From IDS-8 sp040902105 (GTDB lineage Bacteria > Pseudomonadota > Gammaproteobacteria > Steroidobacterales > Woeseiaceae): a DNA stretch of 42,252 nt. Numbering within the stretch: the first letter of the stretch is position 1; each line of letters opens with the position of its first letter. This document shows, in pieces, positions 1 to 8,279 of the stretch. Made by a program: the position numbers and the translations under genes. The notes under the pieces are model-generated. The model ran no database searches, was not told the DNA's origin, and saw only the letters and a program-made list of their open reading frames with translations. Location of the stretch: contig JBBDXW010000019.1 in assembly GCA_040902105.1 (NCBI GenBank), positions 1 through 42,252 of the forward strand, given 5' to 3'.

Positions 1-40
1 TTCATTTGGACACGCGATCTGAATCAACCCACTGCGAAAT

Positions 41-64
41 GTCCAAAAATCCAAGTCCGGCACC
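41..64 (+). repeat. F5 short interspersed repeat, copy 1
   Basis: This 24-nt stretch matches positions 28363-28386 at 23 of 24 bases, with the shared core ATCCAAGTCCGGCACC. It lies directly upstream of the sulfotransferase start. The other copy lies between the antiporter and the second TonB receptor. Two copies of this length in a 42-kb window are unlikely by chance, but nothing in the sequence shows a function. Confidence 0.6.
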
Positions 65-84
65 TGACGCGCTGAGACTTTGAC

Positions 85-2133
85 ATGACGCCAATGTCGC
101 CAAACAAAGGCGGGTCGCCCGAGGCTCGCCCTGCGAAAGACGCGAGTCTCGGCGCCGCGGTCAGCGCCATGCGCGCAAATCGCCCGCTGCGTGCCGAAGA
201 AATCTGCAGGGACTATCTCGTCCTCAATCCCGGCTCCGCCGAGCATTTGCGCGTTCTCGGCCATGCGTTGATGAAGCAGAACCGCCTTGACGAAGCAGCG
301 GAACAGCTCCGCTTTGCGCTGTCGCTGGAGCCTGGGAATCCACATCTGCATGAAGACATCGGCAGCGTACTGGCTCTGCAGAGACGTTTCGAGGAGGCGG
401 TTGCCTGCTTCGAAAAGGGGATCGAACTCGAACCGCGCCTGCCGCTTGTGCACAAGAAGCTGGGGCAGGCGCTTGCGGAACTCGGGCGGGGCAGCGAAGC
501 GGATTTGGCATTCGAGGAATACTTCGAGCGGGACCCCGACAAGGGCATCGTGGCGGAGGGGGCGAACCATCTCAAAGCCGGCCGCAAGGACGAGGCGATC
601 GAGACTTTTCACCGTGCATTGAGGAACAACGCCGACAACGTCGATGCAATGCGGTTTCTTGCAAGTATTTATCTGCGGGACAAAGAGAACCTGAGTGACG
701 CCGAGGCATTGTTGCGGCGGGCCACCCAGGTCGCGCCTGACTATGCCGCAGCCTGGAATCTGCTCGGCGCCGTGCTGCACGAGAAAGGGCGGCACATGGA
801 GTCGATCGAGTGTTACCTGAAGGCGACGCAGCTGGAGCCGGACAATGCCAATGCGTGGGGTGGGCTCGGCAACGCGTATGCGTACGCGAGTTATCCGGAG
901 AGAAGCGTCGCGGCCTACGCGAAATCAATTGCATTGAACCCGGATTCGCCGGGCATGCAGATGGGTTACGCGCACGTGCTGAAGACGCTCGGCGACCAGG
1001 CCGGTGCGTTGACGGCCTATCGGGCCGCGATCAGGGCGAAACCCGATTTCGGGGAAGTTTACTGGAGCATGGCAAACCTCAAGGTATTTCGCTTCGAGGA
1101 CGAGGAAGTGGCGGCCATGGAGGAGCAGCTCGAGCGCGACGACCTCAGCGTGAGCGCCGATGTGCATTTTCGCTTCGCGCTGGGCAAAGCTTACGAGGAT
1201 AGGCAGGATTACGACACGGCGTGGCACTACTACGACAGCGGCAACAAGGGGCAACGCATGCAGGTTGCTCACGATGCGCTGGAGATGGAGTTTCGCCAGA
1301 CCGAGATCATCGAGGTGTTCAGCCAGAAGTTCCTCGAGGAGCACGGCGGGAACGGATTCGATGCTCCCGATCCCATTTTTATCGTAGGCCTGCCGCGCTC
1401 CGGCTCAACGCTCATCGAGCAGATTCTTGCGAGTCACAGCCAGGTCGAAGGTACGTCCGAGTTGCCTGACTTGAGCAAGATTGCGGCTTCAACCGGCCGA
1501 TACAGGCCGAACGACCAGCGGTACCCGCGAAGCGTGAAGGATTTACGCGCAAAGGACTGGCGTGCATACGGCCGGCAGTACATCGACGAGACGCGCCGGC
1601 ATCGCATGACGGACAGGCCCTTCTTCACAGACAAGCTGCCGAACAACTTCCCGCACGTCGGGTTCCTGCAACTGGTTCTGCCTAACGCGAAAGTGATCAA
1701 CGCCCGCAGGCATCCGCTCGACAGTTGTCTCGGTGCCTACAAGCAGCTGTTCGGCAAGGGGCAGAATTTCACCTACGACATGATGGATCTCGCCGACTAT
1801 TACAGGCAGTACTACAACACCATGCAACACTGGCACACGGTGTTGCCGGGAAAAGTACTCGACGTTCACTACGAAGAAACCGTAAGCGATCTGGAAGGGC
1901 AGGTACGGCGCATTCTCGAACATTGCGGCCTGCCGTTCGAGGATGCCTGCGTGCGCTTTCATGAAACCGATCGAGCGGTAAAGACCGCCAGTTCCGAACA
2001 GGTGCGCCAGCCGATTTACCGCGAAGCGCTGGGCAAATGGCGGCGCTATGAGAAGCATCTGGACCTGTGGAAGGAAGAGTTTCAGTTCATCCTGGAAAAA
2101 TTGCCGGACGCGGCGAAGAATGCCGGGCTGTAG
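85..2133 (+). CDS. TPR repeat protein with C-terminal sulfotransferase domain
   Basis: The protein has 682 residues. Residues about 20-370 are helical tetratricopeptide-type repeats, with recurring patterns such as AWNLLGAVLHEKG and AWGGLGNAYAYAS. Residues about 430-660 form a sulfotransferase domain. The 5'-phosphosulfate loop reads IVGLPRSGSTLIEQIL near residue 433, and the 3'-phosphate motif is around RRHPLDSCLGAYKQ near residue 540. Such enzymes move sulfate from PAPS to a hydroxyl or amine, and the TPR part probably holds the acceptor. There is no signal peptide, so it is likely cytoplasmic. The acceptor cannot be read from the sequence, and no polysaccharide cluster is adjacent. A later ATG at 94 is an alternative start. 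An F1 hairpin follows the stop directly. Confidence 0.9.
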   Translation: MTPMSPNKGGSPEARPAKDASLGAAVSAMRANRPLRAEEICRDYLVLNPGSAEHLRVLGHALMKQNRLDEAAEQLRFALSLEPGNPHLHEDIGSVLALQRRFEEAVACFEKGIELEPRLPLVHKKLGQALAELGRGSEADLAFEEYFERDPDKGIVAEGANHLKAGRKDEAIETFHRALRNNADNVDAMRFLASIYLRDKENLSDAEALLRRATQVAPDYAAAWNLLGAVLHEKGRHMESIECYLKATQLEPDNANAWGGLGNAYAYASYPERSVAAYAKSIALNPDSPGMQMGYAHVLKTLGDQAGALTAYRAAIRAKPDFGEVYWSMANLKVFRFEDEEVAAMEEQLERDDLSVSADVHFRFALGKAYEDRQDYDTAWHYYDSGNKGQRMQVAHDALEMEFRQTEIIEVFSQKFLEEHGGNGFDAPDPIFIVGLPRSGSTLIEQILASHSQVEGTSELPDLSKIAASTGRYRPNDQRYPRSVKDLRAKDWRAYGRQYIDETRRHRMTDRPFFTDKLPNNFPHVGFLQLVLPNAKVINARRHPLDSCLGAYKQLFGKGQNFTYDMMDLADYYRQYYNTMQHWHTVLPGKVLDVHYEETVSDLEGQVRRILEHCGLPFEDACVRFHETDRAVKTASSEQVRQPIYREALGKWRRYEKHLDLWKEEFQFILEKLPDAAKNAGL

Positions 2134-2139
2134 CGCGGC

Positions 2140-2221
2140 GGTCGCCCGCAATGGCGGGCTCCTACAGGGTTTCGCCAGGCGTTATCGCAGGCATTGTTGG
2201 AGCCCGCCATTGCGGGCGACC
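2140..2221. repeat. F1 REP-like hairpin between convergent genes
   Basis: The 27-nt arms 2140-2166 and 2195-2221 are inverted copies matching at 26 of 27 positions, around a 28-nt loop. Each arm contains GGAGCCCGCCATTGCGGG, which is itself an imperfect palindrome. The same unit forms the outer arms of the hairpin at 31996-32118. The element lies between the stop of the sulfotransferase and the stop of the convergent beta-propeller gene, a usual place for REP doublets. It could act as a bidirectional transcription barrier, but there is no T-tract. Confidence 0.85.
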
Positions 2222-2226
2222 AATCC

Positions 2227-3150
2227 TCAACCGTAAGGCCACACCTCCAGCCCATGCACCGCATTCCGTATATCACGGCTGAGGTTCACCGACAGCCGCT
2301 TTTCATTCGCGGCGAGATCGTAAACCGTGACCGTCGACGGCGAGGAGCCGCCAGCTACCTGCGTGTCCGACAATACGCAAAGACCGCGCGCGAAGCCCTG
2401 TCGCGCGAGACGGCTGTCGTCCATGTCGGTGTGCGTCAGTTCCCCGGAAGGATATTTCGGCACGCGCATCGCGCGATCCTCGAGGCCTTCGCCGCGTCCG
2501 GCGTAGCGCAGTGCATCGGCTTCGCTGTCGTTGAACAGCACGCCGTCGCGAAACGGCCGCGCATTGTGCGAACCCGGCGGCAACTCGGCTGCCATGTGAA
2601 TGGCCTTGCCGTTGTAATGCAACATGCCGCCGGTACGCAGGCCGCCGATGTACATGCCGTTGCCGTTGCAGTACACATTGTTGAGGTGCAATTTGTTGAG
2701 CGGTAACGGCCCGGCATCACCCGCCGGATCGTAGGCGTTACCCCTGAAGCGGAAGTTTTCCGTTGCCACATGCATGGCCCAGTGAAAACTTTGGTTATCG
2801 AGATCGAAGCCCAGGATGCTGTCGAATCCTGTCGACGTCAGGTACAGCGTGCGCTCGTGGACCGTTATTTCGTGGCAATGACGCAGATGGCGGTTACGCC
2901 AGCTGCCCACCGGTTCGAAGGCCGGCGTATAGGCAAACAGCTCGTCGCTGGCCGCGATGTATACCGTTTCGCCGTCGAACGCGATACCGCGCAGGCCGCG
3001 GTCCCAGCCGCGACCCTGCCAGTCGATGTCGGTCTTGTTCCAGTCGATCGTCTGCTCGACCGACCTTGCAGCGAGGTCGATGAGATAGACGCCACCGTGG
3101 CTTTCCCCCTGGTTGCTGCCGCGGACGACGGAGGTCGTGATGAGTTTCAT
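2227..3150 (-). CDS. Beta-propeller-like protein of unknown function
   Basis: The protein has 307 residues and no signal peptide. It is built of short beta-rich units typical of a propeller, for example GLRGIAFDGETVYIAASDEL, TLYLTSTGFDSILGFDLD and NGNGMYIGGLRTGGMLHYNG. Conserved-looking histidines and asparagines (RHCHE, LHLNNVYCN, GSHNARPF) could line a pore or active site. I do not recognise a named family with certainty; a DUF4915-like propeller is possible. It starts 79 nt after the stop of the TonB receptor on the same strand, so the two are probably co-transcribed. Its partner or substrate is unknown. Confidence 0.75.
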   Translation of the reverse strand: MKLITTSVVRGSNQGESHGGVYLIDLAARSVEQTIDWNKTDIDWQGRGWDRGLRGIAFDGETVYIAASDELFAYTPAFEPVGSWRNRHLRHCHEITVHERTLYLTSTGFDSILGFDLDNQSFHWAMHVATENFRFRGNAYDPAGDAGPLPLNKLHLNNVYCNGNGMYIGGLRTGGMLHYNGKAIHMAAELPPGSHNARPFRDGVLFNDSEADALRYAGRGEGLEDRAMRVPKYPSGELTHTDMDDSRLARQGFARGLCVLSDTQVAGGSSPSTVTVYDLAANEKRLSVNLSRDIRNAVHGLEVWPYG

Positions 3151-3229
3151 GCGGGGTGCCCGATCGAATCGCCAGCTTTTCGCCGCTCAGGCTGATCGCG
3201 CTCTCCGCGTTTTACTTCTCCCCTTCCGG

Positions 3230-5659
3230 TCAAAAGCTCTTGCGCACCGTAAGACTGATGGTGCGCGGCTTCTGCAACGATTCCGCCGCGGCGAATCTGG
3301 CATCCCCGAAAAACGGTCCATAACTATAGGTGTTCAGCCAGTTGATACTCTTGTCGTCCCACACGTTGCGCACCATGAGCGAAATGTCCCATTCGCTTTC
3401 CAGCTCGACTCCCACCTGGAAATTCGAAGAATTCCAGGAGGGGACGATGCCGGTCGGATCCCTCTGAACCACGTTCGTGAGACTGTTGATCGTTTCCGAC
3501 TGATAGCTCGTGTCGTAACGGAACCAGAGATCGCCATTGAGGAAATCGACAGCCGGAACCGTGTACTGCAATGCTGCCCAGTATTTGCGTTCCGGCGAGT
3601 TCGGCATCGTCATGCCTTTTTCAATGACGTCGCCGTCCTGTTTTACGAAGGTCTCGGAGAACTCCGGCTGTGCCAGAAACGCGCTGGCTTCGAGCATCAG
3701 GTTCTCGGTGATGTACATCGTGCCGTTGATTTCGGCACCCGTGGTTTCCGCGGCGCCAGCGTTGACGGTCCCGACCACCCACCAGGGCCCGTCATCGGCG
3801 CGGTCATTGATCTGAATGTCGTCCCATTCCATGTGGAACAGGGAGACGTTCACCTGCAGCCGGTTGTCCAGCCATTCGCTTTTCAACCCGGTCTCGTAGT
3901 TGGTCAGGGTATCCGGCCCATAGGCCAATGGAATCTGGCCCGTTGCCGCTGCGCGTCCGCTGTTATTACCGCCTAATCGGAAACCTTCGCTGTAAATGAA
4001 ATACATCATGCGATCGTCGTCGACATGATACTGAGTGCTGAACTTGAGTACCGTATCGTTCGATACGCCGGCGCTTTCCGTTCGCCCGCCAGTGTCCAGG
4101 CCACCCTCGACCGGTAAGCCTTTCGGAACTTCGGTGATATCAAATTCCTTGCGATCGTATTCGAACCAGCGCACGCCGCCCGTCACGTCCCAGTGGTCGG
4201 TAAGCTTGTATGTCACTTCGCCGAAAACCGCCGTCTGCTTTATGTGCTTGTCAAACGTTTCCTGATAGTAGATGTCACTCGGCGGCAGCGGATACTGCAC
4301 GTCGTAGCCGTAGTAATTGGCAACGTTGGCCTGATACTGCGCCTCGGCCCATGCGTCGGTCGAGGTCAGGTCCGGAACCAGCGCGCCGTAGAACCACCAG
4401 TCGTAAACGTCCTCGTAGAACGCGCCGGCCATCCATTGCAGCCGGCTTTCGCCCTGCGATGTCAGCCGCGCTTCGAACGAATAGCGTTCCTGGCCCTGCC
4501 AGTTGAAGGTCGAGCCGTTTTGATAGTCGGTGTCGTACAAGGGATAATACGCGCCGTAATAAGCGGTTCTCCACTGCTCATACGCCATGTTGTCCCATTC
4601 GTAGTTGATATCCCGGCTGAAATCCGAAGCGGTGAACGACAGCTCGGCAAAGCCCAGGTCGCCTGTCACGGTCATTGACGTCTGGTACCAGTCATCCTCC
4701 CGGTACTCATCGAAGAACCGGGTGACCTTGTATTCGCCGACGGCGGGATCGGATTCCCAGGTGCCGACTGCATCGCTGTTCTGCGCGATGAAGCTCGCAA
4801 GAACGTCCCATTTGTCGCTGATCGTCCAGAGCGCCTGCAGCCGGCCGCCATTGACTTCGTAGTCGTTCCAGTCCTCTTCGACGACGTCGGCATTGTCTCC
4901 TGAACCGGACAGATCCATTCCCAGTACGTTGTCGACGTAACCGCCTTCCAGCGCGGTGAAGCCGACCGCCCGGATGGCAAGCGTATCGGCGATGAGGGGT
5001 ATGTTGAGCCAGCCGTTCAGATCGTAACTTTCTTCCCCGCCCTTCGTCGTGCCCACGAGCGCCTCGACCTGCGCGGAATAGCCGGCGTGATCGGGCTTGT
5101 TGGTGATGATGCGCAGCGTGCCGGACTGCGAACTCGACCCGAACAACGTGCCCTGCGGTCCGGGCAGCGACTCGATGCGGGCGACGTCGATCATGCGCAC
5201 GTCGACCTGTTGGGAAATCGACGTCATCGGCTGCTCGTCGAGATACACCGACACCTGGCTGTCGGTGCGGTATTCCGCGGAACCGGTCGAGACGCCGCGC
5301 ATGACGACCGAATTGCGGCCGGGCATCACGTTGACGAGGTTCATGCTGGGCAGGGCTTTTACATAGTCCTGCATATTCTGGAAGGCTTGTCGCTGAATGT
5401 CGGCGGTGGAGAAGGCCGTAATGCTTTGCGGTACGTCCTGCAGGCTCATCTCGCGCCTTGTAGCAGTGACGATAACTTCTTCGAGACCAGATCCCGGTTC
5501 ATCGTCCTGCGCGATCGCCGGATTGACCGGATTCAATGCAGCGACAATTGCAGCCGCCAGCGGCGTCATCCCATTGGCGCGCCTTATCTTCGGAAGTAAC
5601 CCTGGTGAATTCGGGATACCGGACGTTAACGCTTCGGTGGTTGGACGCACCCTGGTCAT
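3230..5659 (-). CDS. TonB-dependent outer-membrane receptor
   Basis: The protein has 809 residues, the usual receptor size. A signal peptide lies after the first methionine-rich stretch (RRANGMTPLAAAIVAALNP, cleavage near AIAQ at about residue 50). A TonB box EEVIVTATRR follows at about 60-69. The plug domain includes VVMRGVSTGSAEYRT and RIESLPGPQGTLFGSSSQSG. The rest is a 22-strand-type barrel ending in the aromatic terminus SLTVRKSF. Such receptors import siderophores, cofactors, sugars or peptides using TonB energy. The start at 5659 is supported by GGGGGAG eight bases upstream. The divergent cyclodeaminase-like gene and the downstream propeller suggest a shared uptake function, but the ligand cannot be named. 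Confidence 0.95.
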   Translation of the reverse strand: MTRVRPTTEALTSGIPNSPGLLPKIRRANGMTPLAAAIVAALNPVNPAIAQDDEPGSGLEEVIVTATRREMSLQDVPQSITAFSTADIQRQAFQNMQDYVKALPSMNLVNVMPGRNSVVMRGVSTGSAEYRTDSQVSVYLDEQPMTSISQQVDVRMIDVARIESLPGPQGTLFGSSSQSGTLRIITNKPDHAGYSAQVEALVGTTKGGEESYDLNGWLNIPLIADTLAIRAVGFTALEGGYVDNVLGMDLSGSGDNADVVEEDWNDYEVNGGRLQALWTISDKWDVLASFIAQNSDAVGTWESDPAVGEYKVTRFFDEYREDDWYQTSMTVTGDLGFAELSFTASDFSRDINYEWDNMAYEQWRTAYYGAYYPLYDTDYQNGSTFNWQGQERYSFEARLTSQGESRLQWMAGAFYEDVYDWWFYGALVPDLTSTDAWAEAQYQANVANYYGYDVQYPLPPSDIYYQETFDKHIKQTAVFGEVTYKLTDHWDVTGGVRWFEYDRKEFDITEVPKGLPVEGGLDTGGRTESAGVSNDTVLKFSTQYHVDDDRMMYFIYSEGFRLGGNNSGRAAATGQIPLAYGPDTLTNYETGLKSEWLDNRLQVNVSLFHMEWDDIQINDRADDGPWWVVGTVNAGAAETTGAEINGTMYITENLMLEASAFLAQPEFSETFVKQDGDVIEKGMTMPNSPERKYWAALQYTVPAVDFLNGDLWFRYDTSYQSETINSLTNVVQRDPTGIVPSWNSSNFQVGVELESEWDISLMVRNVWDDKSINWLNTYSYGPFFGDARFAAAESLQKPRTISLTVRKSF

Positions 5660-5676
5660 TGCAAAACTCCCCCGAG

Positions 5677-5802
5677 TCGGGATTCGTTCGAAACTTGCCG
5701 CCGCGCAGTCAAATCCGGGTCAGAAAACCCCTGTTCCACAATGCTCCGTCAGCCGTGAAGTTTGTAGGCGCAATTCATATTGTGGAATCGGGATTCATTC
5801 GA
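5677..5802. promoter_or_regulatory. Divergent control region with a paired 15-nt direct repeat and an inverted repeat
   Basis: Between the divergent TonB receptor and the cyclodeaminase-like gene, TCGGGATTCGTTCGA at 5677-5691 recurs as TCGGGATTCATTCGA at 5788-5802 (14 of 15 matches). Each copy lies just upstream of one gene start. Between them, TTCCACAAT at 5734-5742 and ATTGTGGAA at 5779-5787 form a perfect 9-bp inverted repeat with a 36-bp spacer. The symmetric placement suggests operators for one regulator controlling both genes. No regulator gene lies nearby, and no binding protein can be named from the sequence. Confidence 0.45.
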
Positions 5803-5900
5803 TTACGATGTGAGCGGTCGGCTGCGAGGGTAATACGATCAAACGATGGATTCTTACCGAGGACGAGCTTCGGCGGGTCGTCGGCATCACAGACGAGGCA

Positions 5901-6821
5901 TTGGCAGCCGTGGAGTCGGCGTTCAGCTGGCTCGAACAGGACCGCGTCAGCATGCCGCCCGTCATGCATATCGAAGCAACGGAACATAAAGGCGACATCG
6001 ACGTAAAAAGCGCTTACGTGCGAGGTCTGCCTTACTTTGCGATCAAGATCGCGTCCGGTTTCCCTGACAATCCCCGGCGTGGACTGCCTGCAGGCAGCGC
6101 GATGATGGTGTTGCTGAATTCGGCATCAGGCTTCTGTGAAGCCATATTGCTCGACAACAGTTACCTGACCGACCTCCGGACGGGATTGGCCGGGGCCGTC
6201 GCGGCAAAATACCTTGCTCCCGAAACGATCCGCACGGTCGGCGTGCTGGGCACCGGTACCCAGGGGCGGTACCAGGTGAAATGCCTGCGCTTGCTGAGAC
6301 GATTTCAGCAGGTTTTCGTCTGGGGCAGATCAACGGAAAACCTGCAGGCCTATGCCGAGGCCCTGCGGGAGGATCTGAAGATCGATGTCGTCACTGCAGA
6401 TTGCGCCGAAACGGTTGTCCGGGAGTGTGAGTTACTCATTACGGCGACCGCCAGCGACAGGCCGCTGGTTAAATCCGAGTGGTTGCATGCGGGACAGCAC
6501 ATCACGGCCGTCGGCGCCGACTTTCCGCACAAGCAGGAACTTGAACCCGAAGTGTTGCGGCGGGCGGATCGGCTGGTCTGCGACCGGCTGTCACAATGCA
6601 TGCTGCTGGGCGAACTGCAGCATCTGGTCAGAAACGGCCAGCTGCCGGGCGATCTGGAAGTGATCGAACTGGGTCAGCTGACGACCGGCGCGAAGCCCGG
6701 GCGCCTGGGCGAAGATGAAATAACCGTCTGCGACCTGACCGGCACCGGCGTCCAGGATACAGCCATTGCGAATCTCGCGTTCTCCGCTGCGATGAGACAA
6801 GGGATGGGTCTCGCTGTCTGA
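5901..6821 (+). CDS. Ornithine cyclodeaminase / mu-crystallin family protein, start codon disrupted
   Basis: The family includes NAD(P)-dependent cyclodeaminases, imine reductases and opine-type dehydrogenases. Visible marks are the lysine of YFAIKIASGFPDN, the arginine of TDLRTGLAGAVAAKYLA, the Rossmann loop GVLGTGTQGRYQ and VCDLTGTGVQDTAIA near the end. The coordinates begin at the first possible start (TTG, 5901), giving 306 residues. However, the same frame is open back to 5814 and encodes WILTEDELRRVVGITDEAL, which is the expected N-terminus of this family. No ATG, GTG or TTG precedes that stretch in frame. An ATG at 5846 lies one base out of frame, so removing one G after it would give a normal start. 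Either an ATT/ATC start, a sequence error or a real frameshift is involved. It converges on the aminotransferase. Confidence 0.85.
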   Translation: MAAVESAFSWLEQDRVSMPPVMHIEATEHKGDIDVKSAYVRGLPYFAIKIASGFPDNPRRGLPAGSAMMVLLNSASGFCEAILLDNSYLTDLRTGLAGAVAAKYLAPETIRTVGVLGTGTQGRYQVKCLRLLRRFQQVFVWGRSTENLQAYAEALREDLKIDVVTADCAETVVRECELLITATASDRPLVKSEWLHAGQHITAVGADFPHKQELEPEVLRRADRLVCDRLSQCMLLGELQHLVRNGQLPGDLEVIELGQLTTGAKPGRLGEDEITVCDLTGTGVQDTAIANLAFSAAMRQGMGLAV

Positions 6822-6878
6822 TCTCGCGCCTCGAATCGCATCCATTGCGCGGTCGCAACGAATGCGAATGGGTGTCGT

Positions 6879-8045
6879 CTACGCAGCCGCCTTCGCTCTG
6901 GCCGAACGTTGGCGTTTCTTAAGCTCGATCAGCAAAGGGTCTATCTGCTTGAGGCCTGCCAGGATGTCATCGATACGGTAACCGAAGCCGAAGCGCAGGT
7001 ACTTGCCGATACCGAAGTGTTCGCCCGGAGTGATGAGCACGGATTGCTCCCGGCGCAAGCGATTGAATAAGGTTACAGAGGCTGCGGGCAAGCGATACCT
7101 TACAGTGCAGATTGCTCCTGCCTGTGGCCTTGCGTAATCGAAGATGTCCGCGTGAGACGTTATCCATTCTTCAACCTGCGGCAGGTTCTGCCGGATGATT
7201 CGGCGCGTGCGTTCGAGTATGTCGTCACGGCGCGAAGGTTCCATGACGATATCGGCGAGGTAGTCGGTCAGAAAGGACGGCGTCAGCGTCAGGTAGTCGT
7301 GATACTGGCAAAAATGCCGGATGAGTGTCGGCGGTGCGACGATCCAGCCGGCACGCAACCCCGGCAGGGCGAACGCTTTCGACAGACCGCCGGTGACGAT
7401 GACCTTGTGATAGCGTCCGGCAAATGTCGGCGACAGCGGTCCGGCGATTTCTGCTCCGCGATAAATCTCGTCGGAGAGAATCCAGGCGCCGACACGACGA
7501 GCCGCGGCAACAATGATATCCGTTTCTTCTTCAGTCAGAACCGCACCGGTCGGGTTGTTCGGATTCGTTACAACGATGACCCGCGTCTTTGGCTTGACCG
7601 CTCTGGCCAGGCTGTCAACGTCGAGGCGCCAGCGAAATTCTCCGCCGTCACGGCGCATTTCGAGTCGATAACAATCGACCTGCCGTCCGTAGGCCCGGCC
7701 AAGGCCCAGGCCCTGCAGATAATTGGGCAGCATGAAAGCGACGCGGTCGCCCTTGTCGACAAGTCCCCAGAGCGCCGTGTAATTCGCTTCCGAACCGCCG
7801 TTTGTGACCAAAACGCCGTCAGGGTCCGACAAGCCGTAAAAGCGGGCGATATTCTCGCGGAGACGTTCGCGTCCGGTCGAGTGCGGGTAGCGAAGCGCTT
7901 GCGCGTCCAGTGCCGCGCGTTCGTGGGTGTCGGGCAGCAGTTCGGCCAGACTGAGTGGCATCACGCCGCTTTCAGATAAGTTGAACCTGACTTCATTTTC
8001 GTAAAGGCACTGGGTTCTTTCCATCTGAAACCGTTCGATTTTCAT
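6879..8045 (-). CDS. PLP-dependent aminotransferase, class I/II
   Basis: The preferred start is the internal ATG at 8045, giving 388 residues (MKIERFQMERTQ), because the ten residues upstream look unstructured. The fold type I signature is clear: YPHSTGRERLRENIARFYG, VVTNPNNPTGAVLT with the substrate-binding asparagine, SDEIYRG with the aspartate for the pyridine nitrogen, and the PLP lysine in GGLSKAFALPGLRAGW. The enzyme is cytoplasmic. The specific amino acid cannot be read. Its neighbour is a convergent cyclodeaminase-like gene, so both may act on amino acids or imino acids linked to the nearby TonB receptor. The C-terminus ends in a basic tail (KKRQRSARAKAAA). Confidence 0.9.
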   Translation of the reverse strand: MKIERFQMERTQCLYENEVRFNLSESGVMPLSLAELLPDTHERAALDAQALRYPHSTGRERLRENIARFYGLSDPDGVLVTNGGSEANYTALWGLVDKGDRVAFMLPNYLQGLGLGRAYGRQVDCYRLEMRRDGGEFRWRLDVDSLARAVKPKTRVIVVTNPNNPTGAVLTEEETDIIVAAARRVGAWILSDEIYRGAEIAGPLSPTFAGRYHKVIVTGGLSKAFALPGLRAGWIVAPPTLIRHFCQYHDYLTLTPSFLTDYLADIVMEPSRRDDILERTRRIIRQNLPQVEEWITSHADIFDYARPQAGAICTVRYRLPAASVTLFNRLRREQSVLITPGEHFGIGKYLRFGFGYRIDDILAGLKQIDPLLIELKKRQRSARAKAAA

Positions 8046-8279
8046 TCTCACTACCCGGGTTGGTGCGGGCAGCAATCATGCGCCGCGCCTTCATGCATGT
8101 ATACCATTCCGATCGCGCCGTTATGCGGATTCCAGATCCACCGGGCACGTCGAGCCCCGTGTTTCATAGTATGGTTATGGCGATCATTGGCACTGCAATT
8201 TTTGCAGGATATGACGTCATTATTATTGTGCTGGCCGGGCAGTAACCGATCAGAGTCTCACTGATTCCGAGCGTGCCGC

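Noticed and set aside
6822..6878. Possible terminator between the convergent cyclodeaminase and aminotransferase genes
   Set aside because: Only a 5-bp stem (TTGCG/CGCAA) is visible and there is no T-tract on either strand.
8171..8245. Short hydrophobic frame of 24 codons (MVMAIIGTAIFAGYDVIIIV) before the serine hydrolase
   Set aside because: It looks like a single membrane helix, but there is no ribosome binding site, and a 10-bp palindrome ATGACGTCAT lies within it, so a control site is as likely.
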